Source of the DNA: Pseudomonadota bacterium
Lineage (GTDB): Bacteria > Pseudomonadota > Alphaproteobacteria > Rhizobiales > Hyphomicrobiaceae
Assembly (NCBI GenBank): GCA_023387235.1
Contig: JAEWIJ010000137.1
Span: 1-38,573 of the forward strand
Length of the DNA stretch: 38,573 nucleotides
Reading direction: 5' to 3'
Positions 17,654-25,857 of this stretch are shown here, in pieces. A model generated the notes under the pieces. That model was not told where the DNA came from. It ran no database searches and saw nothing but the letters and a program-made list of their open reading frames with translations. Each line of letters starts with the position of its first letter. The first letter of the stretch is position 1. The translations under genes were made by a program, and so were the position numbers.

Positions 17654-19867
17654 ATGGGGCAGCTCTTCGCCGCGGCATTGGGCGCACTCGAGCGTGAGCA
17701 GGATCGCTGGTTCCTCTGGGCGCCGGTCCTCCTCGGCTGCGGCATCGCCGCCTATTTCGCACTGACCTTCGAGCCGGCGCCCTTGGCCGCCATCGGTACT
17801 CTGCTCCTCGCGACGATCGTGCGCTGGCGGTGGCGCGAAGGCAGCGTTGCAGCCATTGCCGGCGGCGCGATTTTTGCGGTCGTTCTGGGCTTCGCCCTTG
17901 CGCAGGGACGGGCGCACATGGTCGCTGCGCCGGTCATCGCGGGCGAGCGCAGCACGCTTGCTGTCACGGGCTGGATCGAGCTCGTCGAGCCGCGCGAGGA
18001 ACGCGGCGAGCGTCTCACCATTCGCGTGCATGACATCGCCGGCCTTGCCGCAGAGCGCCAGCCATCGCGCGTCCGCGTGCGCACGCTTGCCGCCGAGCCG
18101 ACGCTCGAGGCGGGCGACGCGATCATCGTGCGCGCCATGCTCTCGCCGCCCGCCGGCCCTTCGCTTCCCGGCGGCTACGACTTCGCGCGCCAGGCCTGGT
18201 TCCAGAGCCTCGGCGGCGTCGGCTACACGCTCTCGCCCCTGCAGCGGACGACCATCGATGCCGCCATGCCGTGGGACCTCCGCGTGCGCGCGAGCTTCAA
18301 CCGCCTGCGTCAGACGATCGGCCAGCGCATTGCCGCCGTCCTTCCCGGCGAGCGCGGTGCCATCGCCATCTCCCTCATCACCGGCGAGCGCGGCGGCATC
18401 AGCGCCGCAACCAACGCCGCCTATCGCGACTCGGGCTTCATTCACATCCTGTCAATCTCAGGCCTGCACATGGCGATCATGGCCGGCGCCATGTTCTTCA
18501 CCGCGCGCTTCCTGCTGGCGCTCGTTCCCGCGATCGCGCTCCGCTACGACATCCGCAAATGGGCCGCGATCGCGGGCGCTCTCGGCGCGCTCGGCTATCT
18601 CACCATCTCGGGCGCATCGCCGCCGGCGGTGCGCTCGTTCCTGATGGTGCTGATCATGTTCGTCGCCATCCTGCTCGATCGGCCCGCACTCGCCCTGCGC
18701 AACGTGGCGCTGGCCGCACTCGCGATGCTCATCCTCATGCCGGAGAGCCTGATCGACGTCGGCTTTCAGATGTCGTTCGCCGCCGTCGTCGCGCTGGTCG
18801 CGGGCTACGAAGCGTGGCGCGACCGCCGCGACCCGAATGCGCCGGCCCCCGAACGCGGCTGGCTCTGGCGTGCGCCGCTCATCTTCCTCAGTGGCATCAT
18901 CGCCTCGACGCTCATCGCGAGTCTCGCCGTCGCGCCTTTCGGCACCTATCATTTCCACCAGAGCCAGCAGTACGCCATCCTGGCGAACCTGCTCGCCGTG
19001 CCCGCCGTCAACCTCGTGATCATGCCGGCCGCACTGGTGACGCTGCTCGCAATGCCTCTCGGTCTCGAGGCACTACCCCTGCAGATCATGGGGCTCGGCA
19101 TTTCCTTCATGAGCGCCGTTGCCAACTGGGTCGCGGCGCTGCCGGGGTCGGTGATCCGTGTCGCCGCCATTCCGACGGCGAGCTTCGCGCTCATCGTCAT
19201 GGGCGGGGCATGGCTGCTGCTGTGGCGCACGCGCCTGCGCGTGCTGGGTCTCGCCGCCATTGCCACCGGCCTCGCGGTGGCACCTTTCGGCACACGGCCC
19301 GACATCTTCGTCAGCCGATCCGGTACGCTCGTCGCGGCGCGCGGCGCAGATGGCCGCCTCGCCGCCCTCGCCGGCCGGTCCGACTATTTCGATCTCGGCC
19401 GCTGGCTCGAACGTGACGGAGATGGCCGCCCGGCGGAAAGCGTCGCCGACGCCCAGGCAGCCGGCTCGATCTTCATCTGCGACAGCGATGGCTGCATCGC
19501 GCGCGTCGGGCAGCGACGGCTGGCCGTGCCGAGACATCCTCCGGCGCTCCGCGACGACTGCGCGCGGGCGGAAATCCTGGTGCTGCGGCATGTCCGGCCA
19601 AAGGAATGCGCGCCGTCCGGATTGGTGATCGATGCTGCCGCGCTCAGGCGCGAGGGCGCCCACACCTTGCGCCTTCACGGGGCCGAAGTCGTCGTCACCA
19701 CCGTCGCCGGGCATCATGGCCGCCGTCCGTGGACATGGGGCCCCGCCGAGCAAGTTCGCGAGCCGCCGCGACGCCCGCGCAAGCGGCCGCCACCCGCCCA
19801 CGATCGGCCGTCCGGTCTGCTCGAGGTCGCGAACCCGGATGAAACGCTCGATGCGGGCGACAATTAG
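17654..19867 (+). CDS. comEC: ComEC/Rec2-family DNA-uptake membrane protein
   Basis: 737-residue polytopic protein of the ComEC/Rec2 family, which in competent bacteria passes single-stranded DNA across the inner membrane. Order: an N-terminal pair of hydrophobic segments; a soluble DUF4131/OB-like domain (about 75-200); the Competence domain (about 225-520) with the signature SISGLHMAIMAG (about 266) and many transmembrane helices; and a C-terminal soluble region (about 545-737). This last region is where a metallo-beta-lactamase domain sits in full-length ComEC, but I see no HxHxDH motif, so nuclease activity is doubtful, as in many alphaproteobacterial forms. ATG 17654 is chosen; longer in-frame starts reach into the upstream terminator. 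No other competence gene is present in the window. Confidence 0.9.
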   Translation: MGQLFAAALGALEREQDRWFLWAPVLLGCGIAAYFALTFEPAPLAAIGTLLLATIVRWRWREGSVAAIAGGAIFAVVLGFALAQGRAHMVAAPVIAGERSTLAVTGWIELVEPREERGERLTIRVHDIAGLAAERQPSRVRVRTLAAEPTLEAGDAIIVRAMLSPPAGPSLPGGYDFARQAWFQSLGGVGYTLSPLQRTTIDAAMPWDLRVRASFNRLRQTIGQRIAAVLPGERGAIAISLITGERGGISAATNAAYRDSGFIHILSISGLHMAIMAGAMFFTARFLLALVPAIALRYDIRKWAAIAGALGALGYLTISGASPPAVRSFLMVLIMFVAILLDRPALALRNVALAALAMLILMPESLIDVGFQMSFAAVVALVAGYEAWRDRRDPNAPAPERGWLWRAPLIFLSGIIASTLIASLAVAPFGTYHFHQSQQYAILANLLAVPAVNLVIMPAALVTLLAMPLGLEALPLQIMGLGISFMSAVANWVAALPGSVIRVAAIPTASFALIVMGGAWLLLWRTRLRVLGLAAIATGLAVAPFGTRPDIFVSRSGTLVAARGADGRLAALAGRSDYFDLGRWLERDGDGRPAESVADAQAAGSIFICDSDGCIARVGQRRLAVPRHPPALRDDCARAEILVLRHVRPKECAPSGLVIDAAALRREGAHTLRLHGAEVVVTTVAGHHGRRPWTWGPAEQVREPPRRPRKRPPPAHDRPSGLLEVANPDETLDAGDN

Positions 19868-19873
19868 CCCGTA

Positions 19874-19902
19874 TTGACAGTCCGGGCGGTGCCGCATAGG
19901 TT
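19874..19902 (+). promoter_or_regulatory. Probable sigma-70 promoter of rpmJ
   Basis: A perfect TTGACA (19874-19879) is followed after exactly 17 bp by TAGGTT (19897-19902). Only 6 bp separate the comEC stop from the -35 box. The rpmJ ATG lies 100 bp downstream of the -10 box, leaving a leader of about 93 nt. Confidence 0.7.
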
Positions 19903-20001
19903 GCGCGACCTTTTCAATGGGCACCGCTGTTCGTTGCCGCACCGCTCCACCGGGAGCGCGAAGCGCCATGACGCACTGCCCGCAACCGAGGCCGTGGTGT
20001 C

Positions 20002-20127
20002 ATGAAAGTTCGCAACTCATTGAAATCCCTCCGGGGCCGCCATCGCGGGAACCGCCTGGTGCGCCGCAAGGGCCGCGTCTACGTGATCAACAAGTCCAAC
20101 CCGCGCTTCAAGGCGCGCCAGGGCTGA
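20002..20127 (+). CDS. rpmJ: 50S ribosomal protein bL36, cysteine-free form
   Basis: 41-residue protein reading MKVRNSLKSLRGRHRGNR, then LVRRKGRVYVINKSNPRF and KARQG, an unmistakable bL36 of the type usual in Alphaproteobacteria. It has none of the Cys/His zinc ligands of the C+ form, so this is the zinc-independent C- form. bL36 binds 23S rRNA in the large subunit near the peptidyl-transferase base. Too short for a usual 60-residue ORF cut-off. ATG 20002 starts the conserved N-terminus; a strong Shine-Dalgarno is not obvious. It has its own promoter at 19874-19902 and is followed within 20 bp by a hairpin repeat. Confidence 0.97.
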   Translation: MKVRNSLKSLRGRHRGNRLVRRKGRVYVINKSNPRFKARQG

Positions 20128-20141
20128 TCGGGCTCTCTATT

Positions 20142-20184
20142 CCCTCTCCCCGCGCGCGGGGAGAGGGTTAGGGTGAGGGGCGGC
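20142..20184 (-). repeat. Dispersed hairpin element, partial inverted copy
   Basis: A 26-nt perfect palindrome (20142-20167, CCCTCTCCCCGCG and its complement) is followed by TTAGGGTGAGGGGCGGC, the complement of the middle of copy 1. It starts 14 bp after the rpmJ stop and could serve as its transcript end. It faces the next copy in tail-to-tail orientation. Confidence 0.75.
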
Positions 20185-20186
20185 CA

Positions 20187-20255
20187 CAAACGCTGACGTT
20201 GGCGTATGCCGCCGCCCCTCATCCCGACCTTCTCCCCGTAAGGACGGGGAGAAGG
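20187..20255 (+). repeat. 69-nt dispersed hairpin element, copy 2
   Basis: Same orientation and layout as 15477-15546: it starts CAAACGCTGACGTTGG and ends with a perfect 12-bp stem (20228-20239 with 20244-20255). Together with the copies around it, it fills most of the 332-bp gene-free stretch 20128-20459, the only gap above 300 bp in the window. The rest of that gap holds a duplicated ymdB end and a GC-rich hairpin near 20413-20432. Confidence 0.8.
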
Positions 20256-20277
20256 GGAAGGCACCGCCCTTCTTCCA

Positions 20278-20302
20278 CTATTCCCAGATCTCGATCGCGC
20301 GC
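20278..20302 (-). repeat. 25-bp duplicate of the ymdB 3' end
   Basis: These 25 bases are identical to 20460-20484, which encode the last seven codons and stop of ymdB (minus strand, RAIEIWE-stop). The two copies bound a 157-bp segment (20303-20459) that shows no recognisable gene. A chance 25-bp match is very unlikely, so this marks a local duplication or insertion event. Confidence 0.85.
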
Positions 20303-20459
20303 TGCCAGCACTCCACCTCGCAAGAACGGGTAGAGGGCGCCGTGCCACGCGAGCAGCGTTCCCCAAATCTTCAAAAAACGGGGGTTCGGGGGTGTCCCCC
20401 GACTGGGAGCGCGAGGGCTGGCCCTCGCTCGCGCCCCAAGGCGCGACTGACGTCTCGAC

Positions 20460-21281
20460 CTATTCCCAGATCTCGATCGCGCGCGGCCGCAAGGCGCCGC
20501 CCATCTGCATCGCCTGCGCCTTGAGCGCGAGCCCGGTCTTCGGATCGACCTCGACCGCGAAGCCGCACAGCGTCCCCGCACCGAGCGAGGGCTCCATGCG
20601 CCCCTTTGGGATACGTGTCAGGAAGCGGTTGAGCGGCTCCTCGGGCTGCATGCCGAGCACCGAGTTGTAGTCCCCGCACATTCCCGCATCGGTCATATAC
20701 GCCGTGCCGGCCGTCAGGATGCGATCGTCGCTCGTCGGCACATGCGTGTGTGTACCGACGACGCAAGACACGCGGCCATCGAGATAAAGGCCGAGGGCTT
20801 CCTTCTCGCTCGTCGCTTCGGCATGAAAATCGACCAGGATCGCGTCCGCGCCCCTGCCGAGTGGACACGCTTCGAGCTCGGCATCGATCGCGCGAAACGG
20901 GCAGTCGAGCTCCGGCATGAAGATGCGGCCCATGGCATTCATGACCAGCACCTCGGCGCCGTTGCGGGCCTGATAAAGGCCGGCGCCGCGGCCCGGCGTT
21001 CCCGGCGGATAGTTGAGCGGACGCAGCAGGCGCGGCTGGCGCTCGATGAAGACGAGTGCCTCGCGCTGGTCCCAACTGTGATTGCCGAGCGTGACGGCAT
21101 CCGCTCCCGCGGACAGCAGGTCATCGCAAATGGCCTCGGTAATGCCGAAGCCGCCGGCCGAGTTCTCGCCGTTGACCACGACGAAGTCGAGCCGGTAGCG
21201 GGTGATGAGCCCGGGCAGATTTTCGATAACGACGTCCCGGCCGCTGCGGCCGACCACATCTCCGAGGAACAACAGACGCAT
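20460..21281 (-). CDS. ymdB: YmdB-family metallophosphoesterase
   Basis: 273-residue member of the TIGR00282 calcineurin-like family; Bacillus YmdB is a 2',3'-cyclic-nucleotide phosphodiesterase affecting biofilm and motility decisions. The metal-binding motifs are all present: FLGDVVGRSG (N-terminal Asp), NGENSAGG, LGNHSWD, LVDFHAEATSEK and GTHTHVPTSD. Family length is normal (about 260-280). ATG 21281 follows the stop of the cyclo-ligase gene after one base, so the two are certainly co-transcribed. It is the last gene of the fds operon. Its 3' end is duplicated 157 bp downstream. Alphaproteobacterial members have not, to my knowledge, been studied in detail, so the nucleotide substrate is inferred from the family. 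Confidence 0.93.
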   Translation of the reverse strand: MRLLFLGDVVGRSGRDVVIENLPGLITRYRLDFVVVNGENSAGGFGITEAICDDLLSAGADAVTLGNHSWDQREALVFIERQPRLLRPLNYPPGTPGRGAGLYQARNGAEVLVMNAMGRIFMPELDCPFRAIDAELEACPLGRGADAILVDFHAEATSEKEALGLYLDGRVSCVVGTHTHVPTSDDRILTAGTAYMTDAGMCGDYNSVLGMQPEEPLNRFLTRIPKGRMEPSLGAGTLCGFAVEVDPKTGLALKAQAMQMGGALRPRAIEIWE

Positions 21282-21282
21282 T

Positions 21283-21891
21283 TCATCCGTCCGAGCGTTG
21301 CCGGGCCCCCGACGGCGTCAGAACCCAATCAAGGCGCTCGTCATAGTCGAGATGAGGCACGGCGTCGACCTCCAGCTCATCGAGGGCGAGGCCGACAGCG
21401 AGAATCGCCTTGTTTGCCCGGAGGTAGTGCAGCGTTCGGTCATAGTAGCCGCCGCCGTAGCCGAGCCGATAGCCGCGCCGATCGAAGGCCAGCAACGGCG
21501 CGAGCACGATATCCGGAAGGACGACGGCGCGATCCGGCGCTGGCTGGCGGATGCCCCAGACACCGGGAATGAGCGGATCGCCGGGGCTCCAGGCCCGAAA
21601 GAGCAGCGGCTCGGCCTTCTTTTGCATAACCGGAAGTGCGAGCGAATGACCCTTGGCACGAAGCGCGGCCATGAGCGGCAGCGGCCAGATCTCGCCTTCC
21701 ATGGGGTAATAGCCGGAGACGATGCCGGGCGGCCGCTCGCCGAGGAGCGCCATGCCGTGCTCGACGAGGCCCTCGTTCACGCGGGCACCGATCCGGGCGA
21801 GCGCCTTCGCGCGCAAGAGCTTCTGATGCTCACGCAAGCCCCGCTTGACCGCAAGCACGTCCTCGCCCGAGCCGGCTGAAACGGTCGACAT
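21283..21891 (-). CDS. 5-formyltetrahydrofolate cyclo-ligase
   Basis: 202-residue enzyme converting 5-formyl-THF plus ATP to 5,10-methenyl-THF, which rescues a dead-end folate. Seen: the N-terminal KRGLREHQKLL helix, the YYPMEGEIWPLPLM region, the LLAFDRRGYRLGYGGGYYDRTL signature carrying the ATP/substrate loop, and DYDERLDWVLTPSG at the end. Symbols in use differ (ygfA, fthC, fau). ATG 21891 lies 2 bp after the fdsD stop and the gene ends 1 bp before ymdB. In many proteobacteria this gene follows 6S RNA; here it follows fdsD directly, with no room for ssrS. Its place in a formate dehydrogenase operon joins it to one-carbon metabolism. Confidence 0.95.
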   Translation of the reverse strand: MSTVSAGSGEDVLAVKRGLREHQKLLRAKALARIGARVNEGLVEHGMALLGERPPGIVSGYYPMEGEIWPLPLMAALRAKGHSLALPVMQKKAEPLLFRAWSPGDPLIPGVWGIRQPAPDRAVVLPDIVLAPLLAFDRRGYRLGYGGGYYDRTLHYLRANKAILAVGLALDELEVDAVPHLDYDERLDWVLTPSGARQRSDG

Positions 21892-21893
21892 GA

Positions 21894-22133
21894 TCAGGCC
21901 TGAGGGGCGCTCGGCTGCGGTACGGGATGAAGCTTCCGGATGGCTGCGAGCGCCAGCGGGTCGAGACCGGCGCCGCCGCGCTGCAGATGCTCGAGAATGC
22001 CGCGGCGCATGCGCGGATCCCAGAAATCCTCGATGTGCTTCGTGATTTGCGGCAGGGCGCGCGCCTCGCCCTGCGTCTCGAAGAACTTGGCGATCTGGTT
22101 CGCCATCATGACGAGCTTGTCATGCTGCTGCAT
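21894..22133 (-). CDS. fdsD: Formate dehydrogenase subunit delta
   Basis: 79-residue FdsD, a small subunit or assembly factor of NAD-dependent molybdenum formate dehydrogenases. The family core is plain: KLVMMANQIAKFFETQ, then HIEDFWDPRMRRGILEHL and GGAGLDPLALAAI. ATG 22133 has GGAAGG upstream, and the gene overlaps the end of fdhD by 14 bp in another frame. A longer frame to 22253 is only fdhD in shadow. In Rhodobacter and Cupriavidus FdsD is needed for an active enzyme, probably acting with FdsC/FdhD in cofactor delivery. Followed after 2 bp by the cyclo-ligase gene. Confidence 0.93.
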   Translation of the reverse strand: MQQHDKLVMMANQIAKFFETQGEARALPQITKHIEDFWDPRMRRGILEHLQRGGAGLDPLALAAIRKLHPVPQPSAPQA

Positions 22134-22968
22134 TTTTAGCTGGCCTTCCACTTTTCCCGTTCGGCGCGACCGCCTCGGAAATGCGCTCCGGATGCGTGAA
22201 GATCTCGAAGCCGTCCTGGCGCGCGATCGCGACGAGCGTGATCCCGGCGGCATCGGCTGTCTCGAGAGCGAGCTTGGTCGGCGCGGACACGGCGACGATA
22301 ACCGGCGCGCCGGCGCGACCGGCCTTCTGCACCATCTCCACGGAAACGCGGCTCGTCAGGAGAATGATGCCGCTGCCGACATCGACGTCGCGGCGCTTCA
22401 AGGCGCCGACCAGCTTGTCGAGCGCGTTGTGCCGGCCGACATCCTCGGCAATGGCGACGAGCCCTTGATCGCTACTCCAGAAGCCGACGCCATGAACGGC
22501 GCGCGTGCGCATATTGAGCTCTTGAGCCGGCGCCAGCGACGCCATGGCCTTCATGATCTCGGCGGACGTGAAGCTGATCTCCCGCGTGACCGGCGGCATC
22601 GGCGGGTTCGCCTCGTCCAGGCTCTCGATGCCACAGAGGCCGCATCCCGTCGGCCCGACGATCCGCCGGCGCCGCGCTGCAAGCGCCAGCCCGCGATCCT
22701 TCGCCAGCCACATGCGCAGCTCGATGCCATGATCATGCTCGACGACTTCGAGCTGCTCGATCTCGTCCGCGGTTTCGACAATCCCTTCGTTGAGGCTGAA
22801 GCCGACCGCGAAATCTTCGAGATTGGCCGGCGAGGCCATCATGACGGCATGTGTCGTGCCGTCATAGACGAGCGCGACGGGCATCTCCACCGGCAGTTCG
22901 CGCTCCATCGCGGTGACAGCGTCGGCCGTCACCTTGATCGAGCGGGCGCGGGCGGTGGCGTCGGTCAT
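22120..22968 (-). CDS. fdhD: Formate dehydrogenase sulfurtransferase FdhD (FdsC)
   Basis: 282-residue FdhD/FdsC, which passes sulfur from a cysteine desulfurase to the molybdenum cofactor before it enters formate dehydrogenase. The CxxC pair is in GPTGCGLCGIES (Cys109 and Cys112); other family blocks are DFAVGFSLNEGI, TRAVHGVGFW, AEDVGRHNALDKLVGA and LLTSRVSVEMVQKA. ATG 22968 follows the fdsA stop by 2 bp; the 3' end overlaps fdsD by 14 bp. The order fdsG-B-A-C-D equals that of the well-studied fds operons, which settles its partner as FdsA. Confidence 0.96.
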   Translation of the reverse strand: MTDATARARSIKVTADAVTAMERELPVEMPVALVYDGTTHAVMMASPANLEDFAVGFSLNEGIVETADEIEQLEVVEHDHGIELRMWLAKDRGLALAARRRRIVGPTGCGLCGIESLDEANPPMPPVTREISFTSAEIMKAMASLAPAQELNMRTRAVHGVGFWSSDQGLVAIAEDVGRHNALDKLVGALKRRDVDVGSGIILLTSRVSVEMVQKAGRAGAPVIVAVSAPTKLALETADAAGITLVAIARQDGFEIFTHPERISEAVAPNGKSGRPAKNAAA

Positions 22969-22970
22969 CG

Positions 22971-25850
22971 CTATTCCGCGGCCTCGACCGTTGCGATGCG
23001 GCGGCTTGCCTCGCTGAAGGCCTCGTAGTCCTCCTGGAACTGCGTCGGCCCGTTGGAGAGGCCGACCTGCACGGCCGTCACCTTGTACTCGGGGCAGTTC
23101 GTCGCCCAGTCGGAGTAGTCGGTCGTCACGATATTCGCGTTCGTCAGCGGGTGGTGGAACGTCGTGTAGACGACGCCCGGCGCCACGCGATCGGTAATGA
23201 AGGCGCGTTGCGCGAGCTCCCCCGAGCGGCTCGCGATGCGCACCCAGTCACCGTCCTTGATGCCACGCTGCTCGGCATCGTGCGGATGGATCTCAAGGCG
23301 GTCCTCGTCGTGCCACATGACATTGCCAGTCCGCCGCGTCTGAGCGCCGACATTGTATTGCGACAGAATACGGCCGGTGGTCAGCAGCAGCGGGAAGCGC
23401 GGCCCCGTGCGCTCATCCGTCGGCACGTACTCGGTCATCATGAACTTGCCCTTACCGCGCGCGAACGTCGTTGCGTGCATCACCGGCGAGCCTTCGGGAT
23501 TGGCATCGTTGCACGGCCACTGGACCGAACCCATCTCCTCGATCTTGGCGAAGCTGACGTTCTTGAACGTCGGTGTCAGCGCCGCGATCTCATCCATGAC
23601 CTGGCTCGGATGCGTGTAGTTCCAGTCGAGCCCGAATGCCTTGGCGAGAAGCTGCGTGATCTCCCAATCGGCATACCCATTGCGCGGCGTCATCACGCGG
23701 CGCACGAGCTGAATGCGGCGCTCCGCATTCGTGAACGTGCCGTCCTTCTCGAGGAAGGTCGAGCCCGGCAGGAAGACGTGCGCGTAGTTGGCGGTCTCGT
23801 TCAGGAAGAGATCCTGAATGACGACGCATTCCATCGCCTCCAGACCGGCAGCGACGTGCTTCGTGTCCGGATCGGACTGCAGAATGTCCTCGCCCTGAAT
23901 GTAGATCGCCCTGAACGTTCCCTCGACTGCCGCATCGAGCATGTTGTTGATGCGCAGGCCCGGCTCGGGATTGAGCTTGGTGCCCCAGAACTCCTCGAAC
24001 ATCGTGCGCGTCGCGTCATCCGAGATATGGCGATAACCCGAGAGCTCATGGGGGAACGAGCCCATGTCGCATGAGCCCTGCACGTTATTCTGGCCGCGCA
24101 GCGGGTTCACGCCGACACCCCGACGGCCGAGATTGCCGGTCGCCATCGCGAGGTTCGCGATCGCCATGACCGTCGTCGAGCCCTGGCTGTGCTCGGTGAC
24201 GCCGAGGCCGTAGTAGATCGCCGCATTGCCGCCGGTCGCATAAAGACGCGCCGCCGCGCGCAGCTCGGCAGGATCGACACCCGTGTACTTGGCGACCGCT
24301 TCCGGCGAATGGCGCTCTTCGGCGACGAAAGCTGCCCATTCCTGGAAATCGTCGATCTCGCAACGCTCGCGCACGAACTGCTCGTTCACGAGGCCTTCGG
24401 TGACGATCACGTGCGCCATCGCGGTGAGAACGGCCACGTTCGTGCCGGGCAGGAGCGGCAGATGATGCTGCGCCTCGATGTGTGCCGAGCGGACGAGATC
24501 GATGCGGCGCGGATCGATGACGATCAGCTTGGCGCCCGCCCGCAGCCGCTTCTTCATGCGGCTCGCGAACACAGGGTGGGCGTCGGTCGGATTGGCACCG
24601 ATGACCAGCATCACGTCGCAATCCTCGACGGAGTCGAAATCCTGCGTGCCGGCCGACGTGCCGAAGGCGGTCCTGAGGCCATATCCGGTCGGCGAATGGC
24701 AAACGCGGGCGCACGTATCGACGTTATTCACGCCGAAGCCGGCACGAATGAGCTTCTGAACGAGGAACGTCTCCTCGTTCGTGCAACGCGAGGACGTGAT
24801 GCCGCCGACCGCGTCACGGCCGTACTGAAACTGAATGCGCTTGAACTCGGAGGCAACGCGCCCGATGGCCTCCTCCCACGTCGTCTCGCGCCAAGGATCG
24901 GTGATCTTGTCGCGCACCATCGGATTCAGAATGCGCTCCTTGTGCGTGGTGTAGCCCCAAGCGAAGCGGCCCTTCACGCAAGAGTGCCCGCGGTTGGCCT
25001 TGCCGTCCTTGTAGGGCACCATGCGCACGACTTCCTCGCCGCGCATCTCGGCCTTGAACGCGCAACCGACGCCGCAGTAGGCACACGTCGTGACCACCGA
25101 GTGCTCCGGCTGGCCGATGTCGATCAGGGACTTCTCGCTGAGCGTCGCCGTCGGGCAAGCCTGCACGCACGCGCCGCACGAGACGCACTCGCTATCGAGG
25201 AAATTCTCCGACATGCCGGCGGCAACGCGACTTTCGAAGCCGCGTCCCGCGATCGTCAGCGCAAACGTACCCTGCACTTCCTCGCAGGCGCGCACGCAGC
25301 GATTGCACACGATGCATTTCGAGGGATCGTACGTGAAGTACGGGTTGCTCTCGTCCTTCGGCATCCAAGCGTCGTTCGCGACGCCGTCCTTGGCCTTGGC
25401 GAACACGTGGTTCGCGCCGTCGTATCCATAGCGCACGTCGCGCAGGCCGACGGCGCCCGCCATGTCCTGCAGCTCGCAATCGCCATTCGCCGCGCAAGTG
25501 AGGCAGTCGAGCGGATGGTCGGAGATATAGAGCTCCATCACGCCGCGGCGGAGCTGCTTCAGGCGCGATGTCTGCGTGTGCACGACGAGGCCATTCATCG
25601 CCGGTGTCGTGCAGGACGCCGGTGTGCCCGCGCGGCCTTCGATCTCGACGAGGCAGAGCCGGCACGAGCCGAAGGCCTCGATGCTGTCCGTCGCGCAGAG
25701 CTTCGGGATCTTCGTGCCGACCTCCATGGCCGCACGCATGATCGACGTGCCTTCCGGCACCGTTACCTCGACGCCGTCGATCGTCAGCGTGACGGTCTTC
25801 TCGGATTTCGAGGCGGGCGTTCCAAAATCGATCTCGTTCACGAGGGTCAT
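22971..25850 (-). CDS. fdsA: NAD-dependent formate dehydrogenase, molybdenum alpha subunit
   Basis: 959-residue catalytic subunit oxidising formate to CO2. The N-terminus carries a chain of clusters: [2Fe-2S] with Cys52, 63, 66 and 80; a His-Cys [4Fe-4S] site with His112, Cys116, 119 and 125; two ferredoxin-type sites (Cys179, 182, 185, 189 and 222, 225, 228, 232); and one next to the cofactor (Cys256, 259, 263, 291). The catalytic site follows in ARVCHSPTGYG, with Cys384 as Mo ligand (Cys, not selenocysteine; the codon is TGC) and His385. The C-terminal molybdopterin-binding domain begins near residue 840. ATG 25850 follows a GAGGA motif and lies 7 bp after fdsB; a start at 25901 would overlap fdsB. 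Confidence 0.98.
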   Translation of the reverse strand: MTLVNEIDFGTPASKSEKTVTLTIDGVEVTVPEGTSIMRAAMEVGTKIPKLCATDSIEAFGSCRLCLVEIEGRAGTPASCTTPAMNGLVVHTQTSRLKQLRRGVMELYISDHPLDCLTCAANGDCELQDMAGAVGLRDVRYGYDGANHVFAKAKDGVANDAWMPKDESNPYFTYDPSKCIVCNRCVRACEEVQGTFALTIAGRGFESRVAAGMSENFLDSECVSCGACVQACPTATLSEKSLIDIGQPEHSVVTTCAYCGVGCAFKAEMRGEEVVRMVPYKDGKANRGHSCVKGRFAWGYTTHKERILNPMVRDKITDPWRETTWEEAIGRVASEFKRIQFQYGRDAVGGITSSRCTNEETFLVQKLIRAGFGVNNVDTCARVCHSPTGYGLRTAFGTSAGTQDFDSVEDCDVMLVIGANPTDAHPVFASRMKKRLRAGAKLIVIDPRRIDLVRSAHIEAQHHLPLLPGTNVAVLTAMAHVIVTEGLVNEQFVRERCEIDDFQEWAAFVAEERHSPEAVAKYTGVDPAELRAAARLYATGGNAAIYYGLGVTEHSQGSTTVMAIANLAMATGNLGRRGVGVNPLRGQNNVQGSCDMGSFPHELSGYRHISDDATRTMFEEFWGTKLNPEPGLRINNMLDAAVEGTFRAIYIQGEDILQSDPDTKHVAAGLEAMECVVIQDLFLNETANYAHVFLPGSTFLEKDGTFTNAERRIQLVRRVMTPRNGYADWEITQLLAKAFGLDWNYTHPSQVMDEIAALTPTFKNVSFAKIEEMGSVQWPCNDANPEGSPVMHATTFARGKGKFMMTEYVPTDERTGPRFPLLLTTGRILSQYNVGAQTRRTGNVMWHDEDRLEIHPHDAEQRGIKDGDWVRIASRSGELAQRAFITDRVAPGVVYTTFHHPLTNANIVTTDYSDWATNCPEYKVTAVQVGLSNGPTQFQEDYEAFSEASRRIATVEAAE

Positions 25851-25857
25851 GGTGTCC

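Noticed and set aside
21892..22133. 6S RNA upstream of the 5-formyl-THF cyclo-ligase gene
   Set aside because: This gene often follows ssrS, but here fdsD occupies the space with a 2-bp gap.
22971..25850. Possible selenocysteine codon in formate dehydrogenase
   Set aside because: The catalytic residue is encoded by TGC (cysteine); there is no in-frame TGA.
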